Below are positions 54,306 through 64,000 of a stretch of 64,000 nucleotides of DNA, one piece after another. The stretch spans positions 75,023,990-75,087,989 of the forward strand of contig CM072511.1 of the NCBI GenBank assembly GCA_036898135.1, in the 5' to 3' direction. The translations under genes were made by a program, and so were the position numbers. Origin of the DNA: Oncomelania hupensis. Lineage: Eukaryota > Mollusca > Gastropoda > Littorinimorpha > Pomatiopsidae. The notes beneath the pieces are model-generated. The model was not told where the DNA came from, did no database searches, and saw only the letters and a list, made by a program, of their open reading frames with translations. Each line of letters opens with the position of its first letter. Position 1 is the stretch's first letter.

Positions 54306-54947
54306 TGTTACGTTGAAACGCGAATGGTAGTACGTCGGAAACGTGTACGATAGATCTAATCGTTTCGTTTTGCAAAGTATTCAATAATGGAGTTTATTTA
54401 CCTTTGATTTGAGTTTGCATTGTTGTTAGGAAAGGCTTTGTATAACGTTGATAATTTCCGTTAGTCGATATTGTTGTAGAATCTTCTGGATCGGCTTGTT
54501 TACTATCGATCGAAGATTCGGGATAATTGTAGAAATTTGAAGGAACGATCCGGAAGGAGAAGAAATGTGTAATGACGTAAGTCAGTGATGACGATCTTTT
54601 ATTCGATTGGTGGCAGTGCGTCATTTCTACATTGTTCGAAATTCTTCCGGAAGAGAGAGAGGTTATTTAATCGTGTGCCGAGATTGCTGTTGAGATAGTA
54701 AAGTTGTTGACAGTGATTTGGAAAGTTGCTGTGAAAGTTGTTGAGTTGAATTGAGAATTGTATGCAGTTGTTGATGTATGCTGAATAAAAGTGGAAAACT
54801 TCATACGTCGACTTTGTGACTTGTATGCAGATTTGAGCGGGTTGCGTGAATAAACGAATCTGAGTTACACAACTATCAGGAATTCAAGCATCGGGGCTGA
54901 ATCAGATACTGATAACGAAAAACACCATCATCGAACTGAGTGTAACA
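54306..54947 (+). mobile_element. Solo LTR (642 bp)
   Basis: It starts TGTTACG and ends GTGTAACA, and is flanked by GTAGC at 54,301-54,305 and 54,948-54,952. It keeps TGACGTAAGTCA and AATAAA. There is no internal sequence, so it arose by recombination between the two LTRs of a full element. It is of the same type as the LTR at 42,890-43,494 and more distant from the 682-bp LTRs. Confidence 0.93.
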
Positions 54948-55130
54948 GTAGCATACTTATCACCTCCGTCCTGGTGGCCAACGGAAGGCGCTGTCCTTGT
55001 GCCGGGCAACAACCGATCCGGTATGGAATTAGTGGAAAGCTTCATCATGTAGTGTGTCTTGGGCAAAAAAAGACCTGGAGGTGCCCAATCCTCTCCAGGC
55101 TGTTGGCCACAGAAGAAAACCATGACTAAT
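54948..55130 (-). pseudogene. Nested RTE-like LINE, 5' leader segment
   Basis: On the minus strand, TRTEVISMLLMDKLA matches TRTEAISELLMDNLA upstream of the endonuclease Met in the copy near 56,250, so this is LINE 5' leader. The outer border is approximate. It shares CATACCGGATCGGT with that copy. Confidence 0.7.
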
Positions 55131-55314
55131 AGCATTTCTATCTTAATTGTCAGGCGAGGCCACAATATTGCCCCTGAAAATGCTAACATTAATGTTTGCC
55201 AGGTCAGCCCCATGGAACAACCGAAAAGTTTTCAGATTTCTTCCTTTGTAGCTTGTGTATTCAAAGAAAAAACATTTTAAAACTATAATATTTGAAATAA
55301 AGTATTACTCTAAC

Positions 55315-55464
55315 CTGTATATACAACCTGTGAACTACAGTTTCCAGAGGGTAAAGAACAAAATCAGCAAGTAACCCTCCTGTGAATGTTGCAAGTAGCT
55401 CAGGAAAATACTGTTCATATGGTGTAAGCTGAAACTGGGCAATCCCATCACCTGATGGCATATC
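55315..55464 (-). CDS. SLC25A46: SLC25A46 internal coding exon (third carrier repeat)
   Basis: On the minus strand an acceptor (TTTTGTTTCAG) precedes 55,464 and a GT donor (GTTAGA) follows 55,315. The exon is 150 bp, 50 codons, phase 0. It reads [20 protein letters not shown], then [20 protein letters not shown] and [21 protein letters not shown] joined to GTRTIIDNTD in the next exon is the diagnostic SLC25A46 stretch, a degenerate form of the carrier signature P-x-(D/E)-x-x-(K/R). The usual basic residue is displaced, in line with this protein's divergent role at the outer membrane. Upstream exons are not in this window as far as I can see. Confidence 0.93.
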
Positions 55465-55623
55465 CTGAAACAAAACATTAGCACATGGAAGTTGTTTGGT
55501 AAAGAGAATTCCTGCTGTTTGGAGTTTAAATACCTTCCATCCCTTATACCCAACCTACTCTTTGACTAATGTATACATTTTGTTGCACAACTGTTGTGAT
55601 TATAAAATAAATAATTAAATTAA

Positions 55624-55815
55624 ACTAGAAGAGCAAAGCCCACATTACTCACATGCTCTTTATGGAAATTGCAATATTTAACATGAAAATCTGCACAGAA
55701 AAAAACAACAAAAAACGAAACAGTAGCATTAAAATGCAAAGTAATACTGATTTTGATCTTTCACTGATCTTGACCTTGAGATGAACGACCTCTGGCTCCA
55801 AATACACTCATGTAA
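55624..55815. repeat. Interspersed family C, copy 4
   Basis: AACTAGAAGAGCAAAGCCCA, TTAACATGAAAAT, GCATTAAAATGCAAAGTAAT and CTTGACCTTGAGATGAACGA occur in the same order as in other copies. It ends where the (CCTAT)n tail of the next LINE begins. Confidence 0.65.
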
Positions 55816-56345
55816 TATAGCCCTATCCTATCCTAGCCCATAACTCGGAGGTCGTAGGGGCACCACAGATTTTCGTTTAACCAGCATACTCCATTTTTCC
55901 CTGTCCTCAGCAACCCCGATTGTTTTGCTCAGTGTCAAACCAGTCCATTCTAGAATGTTGTCCTCCCACCTCTTTTTTGGTCTCCCTCTTCTTCTACCTC
56001 CTTGCACTGTGCCGTGTTCGCTCCTGTCATCTCTACCGCTGAAATAGAGCTTGTGGCCTTTGTCGGTCGTTGTTTCGCCTATGCCTTTCCAGCGCAGTTC
56101 GCTGATCCCTAAAACGTTCCATCGATAGTGGTACATCTTGTGGGCCAGTTCTTCTAATTTTCCCTCTGCATTTAGGGTCCTGACATTCCAGGTTCCTATG
56201 ACTATGTTATTTCTGGTGCGGAACTTTGCTAAGTTATCCATCAGTAGCTCACTTATCGCCTCCGTCCTGGTGTCCTTCTTGATCCAGGTGACGACCGATC
56301 CGGTATGGAGTAAATGGTTTTGTTCATCATGCAGTGTGTCTTCAA
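55815..56345 (-). pseudogene. RTE-like LINE with internal deletion (EN fused to C terminus)
   Basis: The open frame runs from LINE leader through the endonuclease start (NNIVIGTWNVRTLNAEGK, GISELRWKGIGETTTDKG) to SGRDDRSEHG. It then jumps directly to the LINE C-terminal basic region (VQGGRRRGRPKKRW, EDNILEWTGLTLS) and ends with SVVPLRPP. The whole RT is absent but the frame stays open. At the junction the two sources share about 3 bp (GCC). A (CCTAT)n tail marks the 3' end. Whether this arose from an RNA splice or a DNA deletion cannot be told. Confidence 0.85.
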
Positions 56346-57478
56346 ATGGAGACCCATTAGTTCTTGCATGTCCCAAGAACAGAGAAGAAGAAATCCTCCC
56401 AGTTCTCCAGGAAGAAGTTGAGGCAGCAGTGCAATCACTGAAGAAAGGGAAGTCAGCGGGAGTGGACAACATACCCGCGGAACTGCTACAAGCAGGAGGA
56501 GAAGCGATGATTGATGCCCTCACCATTATCTGTAACAAGATCTGGCAGAGTGGGGAGTGGCCTACACCATGGACCCAGTCGCTTGTCATCACTCTTATCA
56601 AAAAAGGTAACCTTCAGGAGTGTGAAAATAACCGCACCATTAGCCTCATCATCAGCCATCCCAGCAAGGTCCTCCTGAAAATAATACTCAACAGGTTGAA
56701 ACCCCAAGCTGAACAAATCATAGCTGAAGAACAAGCAGGGTTCAGGGCAGGGCGAAGTACCACTGAACAGATTTTCAACCTCAGAATAATCTGAGAAATA
56801 CCTACAGCACCAACAACATCTATATCATGTGTTCATAGGCTTCAAGAAGGCGTTTGACCGAGTCTGGCATGCAGCTCTATGGGCAACAATGAAAGTGTAC
56901 AACATCAGCCCTAAAATTATTGAAGTCATCAAAAGCCTATATGACAAGGCTACCAGTGCAGTCCTACATAACAGCGTCATCGGGAACTGGTTCAGAACAA
57001 CAATCAGTGTGCGTCAAGGATGCCTACTCTCTCCAACACTCTTCAACATCTTCCTAGAGCGCATCATGTCAGAAGCCCTTGCAGATCACGAAGGCACAGT
57101 CAGCATAGGGTGTAGAGCAATCTGTAATCTTCGTTTTGCGGATGACATTGATGGATTGGCTGGAGAGGAACAAGAACTTGAACAGCTGGTACAGAGGCTT
57201 GACACCACCTCCAGAGCCTATGGAATGGAAATAAGTGCAGAGGACCAAAATGATGACCAACAACACCAATGGCATCAACACGGACATCAAAGTCCAAGGC
57301 CAATCCCTCAACACAGTGCATAGCTACAAATATTTAGGAGCCATTGTATCAGACAATGGGTCCTGACAGGAAGTCCTCTCCAGGATCGCACAAACAACTG
57401 CTGCCCTGACAAGGTTGAAGCCCATTTGGAAAGACAGGACCATCAGTCTACATTCCAAAGTATGACTGCTGGGCTCCC
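56346..57478 (+). pseudogene. RTE-like LINE, RT portion (plus strand)
   Basis: EEEILPVLQEEVEAAVQSLK and KGKSAGVDNIPAELLQAGGE start the RT fingers, followed by AEEQAGFRAGRSTTEQIFNL. After a stop and frameshift near 56,795 come FKKAFDRVWH, VRQGCLLSPTLFNIFLERIM and FADDIDGLAG (catalytic). A further frameshift follows near 57,240 and a stop near 57,364. The sequence is cut at about 57,478 by the I-clade LINE and resumes at 62,957 (TTGTCATCTCCATTTTCCTA). It lies head to head with the minus-strand copy. Confidence 0.85.
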
Positions 57479-57657
57479 TTAAATAGATAGATAGATAGAT
57501 ATTCAGTGCTTATAGGGTCCAGCGGACTGCCAAGAGCCGAATCAGGACCACACAAAATTAAGTAAAGTCAGACTAAACTGTTAACATTTAAATATGATAA
57601 AAGATGTGAATAAAATCAGTCTAATTCAACCAAGAATATTCAACAAGAGTATATGAC

Positions 57658-58470
57658 TTAAATGCGATAAAACAAACCAACATCATGCAAAAACTGGAAC
57701 AGGTGTTGACCAGTGCAAACTTTAAAAATCTCATTAAAAGGCATTGAACCAAAACATCTTTCTCTTTCATCAACCAGATCAGCACATTCAAACATAAAAT
57801 GGCGAACGGAAAAGGATTTGTCACATGCAAAGCACCATGGTGGTTCTTCCCCTTTTAAAAGGAAACTATGGGTGATATAAGTATGTCCAATATGAAGGCG
57901 AGCCAAAACTGTTTCTTCTTTGCGAGTGGATGCAAAGTTAGGCAAAGAAGCTGACAAATCTGGAAGAATTTGAAATAGTTTGTTATTGATTTGAGTAGAC
58001 CATTCAGTCTGCCACAGCCGTTTACAATAAGATCCAGTCATACAACGCAGGTCAGAGTATGGAACAAACTGGAAAATCTCTGAAGGGAAGTCTAGATGCA
58101 GAGCTTCTTTAGCCGCTTTGTCCACTGCAATATTGCCGCGGATGCCCATGTGACTATGTACCCACATAAAAACGATTTTTTTACTCTCAGAAACAAGTTG
58201 TGTATGGAGGTCATGGATCTCTGTCAGAAAATGGTGTGATATCTTTCTCGTGGAAAGAGCTTGAAGTGCTGACAGTGAATCACACATGATTAAAAATGAG
58301 GTTATTTTGGATTGATAAGCCTGCTTCAGAGCTAGATGAATCGCCTTAAGCTCAGCTGTAAAAACAGAACAACAATCAGGTAAACGCTGTTGCAAAGGCT
58401 GATCTAGGTGTCTCCCAGAGACCGACGCAGCACTAACCGAGGCTCCTTTCTTCGACCCGTCTGTAAAAAG
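57658..58470 (-). pseudogene. ORF2 RNase H and C-terminal region
   Basis: The RNase H shows TDGSKKGASVSAA (first catalytic Asp, near 58,460), TAELKAIHLALKQAY (Glu), IMCDSLSALQALS (Asp) and VHSHMGIRGNIAVDKAAKEA (His and last Asp region). So all usual catalytic positions are visible, although the first lies upstream of the frame's own Met. After it comes a C-terminal stretch with a C-x2-C...H...C motif (CFACDKSFSVRHFMFEC). The same C-terminal stretch survives at 37,467-37,718. A frame break separates this part from the RT frame. Confidence 0.85.
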
Positions 58471-58640
58471 TTTTTAATATCCTTTATACAATGAACATTG
58501 TTCGAGATAAAGTTGCTTATAAACTGTTTCGGAAGTTTCGGTCTTTTTGAAGGCTGTAAGAGTGAAGTTGATAATGGGGTTGAGGAGGTTCCAAGGTGGA
58601 AGTACAGTTAGCAATTGATCATCATTAACAGAGTCAACAT

Positions 58641-60752
58641 CTATGCCTGCAGTGTCAAAGTGAGGACGTATTCTGATACCAAAAGGAGGAATTTTGGTTT
58701 GTTGGAGTATTTAAGTGTAAATAACGGGTTTAGAACACAATCATAAGCGGTATTTTCAGGATTTGCTTTAAGTTTGAGAAAATAATTCATGGCGAGCTGA
58801 AGCCTGCGGATATCCAAGGGAGGTTCGCCAGCCTCAGCGTAAAGACTTTCCTTCGGTGAAGTGCGAAACGCCCCCAGACAGATCCGAAGACCTTGATGAT
58901 GGATTGGATCCAAGGCTTTCAAATAGGCTTTCGTAGCAGAACCATAAACGATGCTACCATAATCCAATTTAGATCGTACCAGGGAACGATAGAGGAGGAG
59001 CAAAGTTTGCTTATCTGCTCCCCAGTCTGTGTGGCTGATAACTTTCAAAACATTAAGACCTTTCTGGCAGCTGTCCCTCAGGTATTTAATATGCGGCAGA
59101 AAAGTAAATTTGCTATCAAAAATAATACCCAAAAATTTTACTTGTTTAGAAACTTTGATGGGTTGGTCATAAACATGGAGAGAGGGGTTCAAAACCTGGT
59201 TCTGTTTGCGATGAAAATGAATGCATTCGGTTTTAGAAAGCGAAAATTGGAAGCCGTTGTCTTCTACCCACCCCTGAATTTTATCTATGCAAAGCTGAAA
59301 TTGACGTTCCACCCCAGCCAAGGTTTTACCCTTAGCCGAGATGGAGAAATCATCAACAAACAGGGATTTATCTATGCCATATTTGACGTTTTTAACTATG
59401 TTGTTGATCTTAACGTTAAACAAAAGAGGAGATAAAATGCTACCCTGAGGGACACCCATCTCCTGCTCAAAAGAATCTGATAAAGTGGAGCCAAGTCGGA
59501 TCTGAAACTTTCTATCGGTTAAAAATTTTTCTATAAAAATGGGTAAGTTCCCACAGAAGCCTAAGTGTTCTAGATCTTTTAGAATCCCGAACTTCCAAGT
59601 GGTGTCGTAAGCCTTTTCTAGATCAAACAACACAGAAACAACATGTTCGCCGTTAACCAACGTGTTTCTAACGAACGACTCGAATCGGACGAGATGATCT
59701 GAAGTGCTCCTATTTTTGCGGAAACCACACTGAGTGACATCAAGAGCATTAATGGATTCTAACTGCCACAGCAAACGCTCATATATCATTCTTTCCATAG
59801 TTTTGCACAAACAGCTTGTAAGGGCAATAGGCCTGTAGTTGTTAGGGTCAGAGTGATCCTTTCCAGGTTTAGGTATTGGAACAATTACTGCCTCTCGCCA
59901 AGATGGGGGAAAGGAACCAGAAGACCAGATATGATTAAACACAGCCAAGAGAATTTTAAGGGAATCTGTAGGCAGGTGCGAAATTAACTGATAATGAATA
60001 TCATCAGCGCCAGAAGCAGAGTTATTGGATTTCAAGATGGAATCTGTCAATTCTTCCATAGAAAATGGAAGGTTATATGGTTCACAATTATCAGTGTCAA
60101 AAAAACTGGATTCTCTTTCTTTTTTATCTTTTATGTTTTGGAATTTGGGGGAATAATGAGCAGATGAAGAATTGTGATGGATGGTAGAGGCTAACAAGTC
60201 AGCCACCTGCTTTCTGTCAGTGATAATCTGACCACGTTGTTTCAGACCTTGGATCATGGCTTTGGAGTTTTTTCCTTTAATTCTTTTTATAATTTTCCAG
60301 ACTGTTTTGGGAGAGGTTTTGGTATGAAGTTTGGAACGGAATGTTTTCCATGATAGACGCCTTTTTTGTTTAAAGATATATCTAGTTTTAGCTCGTAGTT
60401 TCTGATGAATAAGTTTATTTTCAGCAGTAGGATTTCGAAAGAAACTCTGTTGGGCTTGCTTCCTTTGATGATGAAGAGTCTTGCATTCTTCATCAAACCA
60501 AGGGGTCTTTGGGGCACTGCTTTTAATAGATGTTTTGGATATATTTTCGGAAGCACATTCTATTAGGATATTAGAAAACGCCAAAGCTGGATCTTCGGAA
60601 TTGAGAATGTCAGTGGTAATTCGACAAGCTGCGGAGTGTCCAAATTGGTCCCAATTTGCTTTTTTGAAATTCCAGCGCTTTTGGGGCTCCTCAGATTGAT
60701 CTTCTAGAAACGTTAGAAAAATTGGAAAATGATCACTCCCACATAGATCCAT
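58641..60752 (-). pseudogene. ORF2 reverse transcriptase region, long open frame
   Basis: A 703-residue frame. The end of the endonuclease is at the start (CGSDHFPIFL). A linker with WFDEECKTLHHQRK and KTVWKIIKRIKGK follows. RT motifs come in order: SGADDIHYQLISHLP, REAVIVPIPKPGKD, NNYRPIALTSCLCKTMERMI, DVTQCGFRKNRSTSDHL, LFDLEKAYDTTW, GVPQGSILSPLLFNVKINNI and SLFVDDFSI (catalytic F-V-DD), then KTECIHF and VKFLGIIFDS. The domain appears complete with no internal stop. It belongs to the I superfamily by the adjacent RNase H. Plus-strand open frames here are shadows. Confidence 0.92.
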
Positions 60753-61328
60753 GAGGTTTCCAATCCAGGTCCAAAAAACCGAGAGGGGTCACAGATGGCC
60801 AGGTCTAAATTAGAAAATTTGCCTAAATGGTTACAATATGTAGGGGAACCTAAATTCAAAATACAAAGGTTGAGATCATCAACAACATTCTCCAAAATTT
60901 TGCCTTGGGGATTCTGATGGTCACTTCAACCATCTGGGGGAGTGACCATTCAGATCCCCAACAATCAGGAAGGGAGATGGGAGTTGGTCTATCAGGTTTA
61001 GTAAATCAGCTTTGCAAATGGTTTTGGAAGGGGACAAATATAAGGAGCAGACTGTTACAGTTTTTTGGAAAGATACTCGAGCAGCAATCGCCTCCAGGGG
61101 TGTGGTCAATGTAACTGGGCTAAATAAAATGTCTGAACGAACACATAAAGCGTTCCCACGAGAAACATTGGACTGCAAGCAAGAGTATCCAGATAACTGA
61201 AGTATTTTATCAGGGCTCAGAAGAGTTTCCTGTAGACATATTAAGCTTGGTCGGGTTTTAGAAAGTAGGAGCAACTGTTCGTAGTTGGCTTTAAGCCCCC
61301 TAATGTTCCACTGTATTAAAAAGGTCAT
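60713..61328 (-). pseudogene. ORF2 APE endonuclease, two frameshifts
   Basis: It starts MTFLIQWNIRGLKANYEQLL and contains ICLQETLL and VGDLNGHSPRW. It changes frame near 60,930 into NVVDDLNLCILNLGSPTYC and SNLDLAICDPS, and again near 60,778 into CGSDHFP of the RT frame. The catalytic N, E, D-x-N and S-D-H positions of an APE endonuclease are all present across the frames. Both breaks look like single-base indels, the second in a T-run. Confidence 0.85.
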
Positions 61329-61398
61329 AGTAGAAATAAATAAAAGGAGTATGATTCATTTCAATCAATGTTATAAGTTTCTCCTTAATTATAATAGA

Positions 61399-62809
61399 TT
61401 ATTTTTTAGCTGTAGATGGAGGTGCTGACTCCTGTGAAGGTGACTCCTCCATGTCAACTGATTCTACCTCCAGGGAGGCGAAACGATTCGAATGAGCGTC
61501 TTTTTTGGAAGACAATGGTCTTGACTTATTGTCAGTCCTTGCAGAGGACTTCGAGCTCGACGAACGCTGTGCGACCCCAGCCAAATGGGTTCGACCCCGA
61601 TGGGGTGATGTGGAGGGAGGTCGCGAACCAGATGTCTGCCCCGAAGGCGGAACAGGATGCAGAGGTGTGGCAACAGCTTTCGACGCAGCCGCCGGAGGTG
61701 GCATTGTTGCAGTGGGAGTCGGCCTGCTTGTGGTCGACCGCTGCTGGTTACTAGGGGCAACTTTAACTCTCTCCTTATTCTCATTATCCAACAGGCGTTT
61801 CTCTAGCGATTGTGTTAAGGTTTTCAGAGAGCTCAGGAGCGATCCTAAATCAGAATTGTTAGCAACAGAGATCATGGATGAGATGGATTTGAGCATGTCT
61901 GGCAAAGTGTTTGTTGAGGCCACTTTAGCAAAACTCGGTTTGTTTGTATCACACGGGTTGAGAAGCTCATACCGTTTTCTCGCCTCTGGAAAGGAGCATT
62001 TGTCTCGTGATCTGATTTTTTTGATCTCAGCCTCCCTGATCCAAGCAGGGCAAGACTTTGAAGAAGCAGGATGGTCTCCCTTGCAATTATAGCACTTTGG
62101 AGCATTACCGCACTGTTCACCATGAAAATCCCCCCCGCACTTGAAACAGGTCGGCGTGTTTTTGCATGCCGTGCTACCGTGTCCATACCTCTGGCATTTA
62201 AAACAACGCAGTGGCGAAGGAACAAACACGGAAACAGGAATACTTTCATAACACACAATAACTCTTTTTTGGTGCTTTAGGTGTGCAAAAGGTCAGAAAC
62301 AGAGTATTAGTGGGTACTCTGTTTCCGTCCTTGTCTTTTCGCATGACCCTATGAGCCTCAGTCACTCCCTGCTTAGCCAAGCCATCTTTAATTTCCGCCT
62401 CAGACAGACCATCAAACTGGGATGACCGCACAACTCCTTTGGAGGAGTTGAGTGTGCGGTGACAACTCACACTCACGTCAAACACTCTGCTACCGAGTTC
62501 CAGCTTGGTGCCATCTCTAGATATCAATTGGTCCAAAGTCTTTTCTGTGGGGCAGTCCACTAAAAAACTACCATCCTGTTGTCTTTTAATATCTTTGATC
62601 TGGCGAGATACCCCTTCAAACCACTTTTCAAAGACAAAAGGGGAAATCTTTTGGCTTTCATTTGTCAACTTAACGGTCAAAAAGTTTGGCCATGTTTTGA
62701 AAAGGCCAGATTCCTTGGCTGTGCGTCTAGTTTCAGTGTCGCTGTCAGAATCATGTCCAGTATCCTTGTCCAGTCCGTCATAAGTTCGTTTTTGTTTTTT
62801 GGATGCCAT
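61399..62809 (-). pseudogene. ORF1 (gag-like, three CCHC knuckles), one frameshift
   Basis: ATG at 62,809 (MASKKQKRTYDGLDKDTGHD). The N-terminal half is an acidic/basic leader and an RNA-binding-like domain (FLTVKLTNESQKISPFVFEK, then GVVRSSQFDGLSEAEIK). It shifts frame at a run of six T (62,265-62,270). The second half has knuckles CFKCQRYGHGSTAC, CFKCGGDFHGEQC and CYNCKGDHPASSKSC, then a Pro/Ser/Thr-rich tail and a C terminus ending ESAPPSTAKK. It matches ORF1 of Jockey/I-type LINEs, an RNA chaperone packaging the transcript. A gap of about 70 bp separates ORF1 from ORF2. Confidence 0.88.
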
Positions 62810-62956
62810 GTTTTAAGATTGTTTATTCATCCCCCCTGCCCCCCACCCACCACGGAGTCCAACAAGGGGATGCGTCCAAGCAGAAAATCCAGCAAGGGAA
62901 CGCACCAGGGCTACAGGGGGGATATACACCCAGACAATCCCGCACTGCCACTACGG

Positions 62957-62990
62957 TTTTGTTCTTGTCATCTCCATTTTCCTATATCAG
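62957..62990 (+). pseudogene. Continuation of the interrupted RTE-like LINE
   Basis: CTTGTCATCTCCATTTTCCTA matches the LINE just past the point where the plus-strand copy stops at about 57,478 (compare the complement of 35,668-35,690). This shows that the I-clade LINE landed inside it. Confidence 0.65.
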
Positions 62991-63420
62991 GGCTTAAAAT
63001 GGTCCTCCGAGAAAAAAGAGGAAAATCAGCGCGTTTTCCCAACTATGTAGGGGTACATCAGATGAGGGTGTGAAGCACCCGAACTTCCTAGGGGGGCTCC
63101 GGGGCAAGCCCCCCCCCCACCCCCCCCCCCCGGAACATTTTTAAAATCTAGATTAAAATATGTGCAATCTGGTGCATTCCGGAAGTATTCTGAAAAATAA
63201 AATTGTTATAATAATTAAATTAACTGACAAACTTTTTATTTCTTTGATATTTATTTTGGTTACTTTTGGAAGAGGTACATAGTCAATCAGGGGGAAGAGA
63301 AGGTTTCTGGGCAGCAGGACCACCCCTTGGGTCTGGCCCTGTCTAAAGTAGTCTGAGGACATGCTCCTCAATAATTTTTATTCAGAATCTAGCTCAAAAT
63401 CTGTGCACTTTTTTGTGATG
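62991..63420. repeat. Minor repeat with G/C homopolymers
   Basis: GGGTGTGAAGCACCCGAACTT is followed by GGGGGGCTCCGGGGCAAGCC and C-runs (63,108-63,131). Then AAAATCTAGATTAAAATATG and, about 230 bp later, AGAATCTAGCTCAAAATCTG suggest a repeated terminal block. I cannot name the family. The open frame at 63,153-63,371 has no motif. Confidence 0.4.
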
Positions 63421-63807
63421 GGCAGTAGTGTTTACCCCTTTACTGCTGAGTATAAATACACCTTGTAAGTTATACGCCAGGGAACACATTAATGTAATTT
63501 ACTTGTTTTGTTCTTTTTGCTAGATTTAAGAAACTACTAGGAGTAAAACACTCAAATTTAGCACAATTAATCAGTGTGTGTTGTTAAATGCTTCCAACAA
63601 GTCCAAAGAGATTTATCACCATAAATTATTTGGTTTAAAAACTTATTATAAACAATAAATTTAAATTAACTTAAACCCCAAACAGTTGTTTTTGCGTTAG
63701 TTCAGTTGTACACAAACACTGAACAGAAATCAGGAGATTGTGTCATTTATAAATGCATTTGACAGTTATTATGAAATGTGTATCCTACCTGGAACTGGAA
63801 GTTGAAA

Positions 63808-63864
63808 TTACTCCCAGTAAGCTAAGTTACTCCCAGTAAGCTAAGTTACTCCTAGTAAGCTCAG
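63808..63864. repeat. 19-bp tandem repeat, three copies
   Basis: TTACTCCCAGTAAGCTAAG is repeated three times, the last with two changes. The TTACT-CCC-AGTAA part is itself palindromic. The remaining sequence from 63,421 to the window end shows no gene. Confidence 0.92.
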
Positions 63865-64000
63865 ACGAACTAGCCAGTCCATGTCACTTTTGCAAGTTAT
63901 GTCACCACCAGTCACACACCCTTCAGCCAAAACATCACTTTCTTTAACATTACTAACGTTCTGAGTCAATGAGTGCATCAAATTTTGTCACACAATCATA

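Larger units (their letters stand above)
57479..62956 (-). mobile_element. Nearly full-length I-clade LINE, about 5.5 kb
   Basis: The minus-strand order is: 5' UTR, ORF1 (61,399-62,809), ORF2 with APE endonuclease (60,713-61,328), RT (58,641-60,752), RNase H (about 57,950-58,470), then a 3' UTR ending in the core shared with family B and a (TCTA)n tail (57,481-57,502). RNase H downstream of RT is diagnostic of the I superfamily. At least three frameshifts disable it, but long frames survive, so it is young. It inserted into the plus-strand RTE-like LINE. The exact target repeat is unclear. Confidence 0.88.

Noticed and set aside
54306..54947. Complete LTR retrotransposon at the solo LTR
   Set aside because: There is a single LTR with perfect target repeats on both sides and no internal sequence.
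61505..62092. 195-codon plus-strand frame opposite ORF1 of the I-clade LINE
   Set aside because: The minus strand carries three clear CCHC knuckles; the plus frame has no recognisable domain.
63153..63371. An upstream SLC25A46 exon
   Set aside because: The peptide has no carrier-like motif and no proper splice sites, and it overlaps a minor repeat.

Overview
This window is animal nuclear DNA. It has no bacterial-style operon. Its only single-copy host gene is split by GT-AG introns: three exons on the minus strand (55,464 down to 37,012) encode the C-terminal part of SLC25A46, a mitochondrial outer-membrane carrier-fold protein. Almost everything else is repetitive. The mix of transposons (RTE-like, I-clade and L1/Tx1-like LINEs, a Gypsy element with integrase before reverse transcriptase, hAT-type elements, tRNA-derived SINEs) suggests a marine invertebrate. 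A mollusc is my best guess, but that is inference only.

Layout. 1-23,811 is one uninterrupted minisatellite built from 10- and 12-bp variants of GAGGCTGAG(A/G), arranged in higher-order repeats. Two tandem 5,987-bp copies (about 3,828-15,801) differ at only about three sites I could find. The array ends at a tandem pair of tRNA-derived SINEs with the same 9-bp target repeat at all three borders. 24.2-36.9 kb is a graveyard of nested repeats: several copies of a retroposon here called family B, RTE-like LINE pieces, a degenerate L1/Tx1-like LINE carrying a 574-bp hAT MITE and a family-B copy, other SINEs, and an interspersed family here called C. 37.0-40.3 kb holds the last two SLC25A46 exons, with a 1.17-kb hAT remnant in the intron between them.

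The 15-kb intron between SLC25A46 exons 40,173-40,289 and 55,315-55,464 is mostly a matryoshka. One RTE-like LINE copy (minus strand, about 55.1 to 42.57 kb) has been split by a solo LTR (54,306-54,947), a nearly intact 4.36-kb Gypsy element with identical 124-bp LTRs (49,658-54,021), a 4.34-kb defective Gypsy element with 682-bp LTRs (45,224-49,563), a fragment of a related LTR element (42,890-43,825) and a tRNA/5S-like SINE. Each complete insertion has a 5-bp target-site duplication that rejoins the LINE.

55.8-62.99 kb holds two further RTE-like LINE copies head to head. The plus-strand one is interrupted by a nearly full-length I-clade LINE (57,479-62,956) with ORF1 CCHC knuckles, APE endonuclease, RT and RNase H. 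The 3' terminal hairpin-like core of this I-clade LINE is shared with family B, which points to a LINE/non-autonomous partnership. The last kilobase holds low-complexity and minor repeats.
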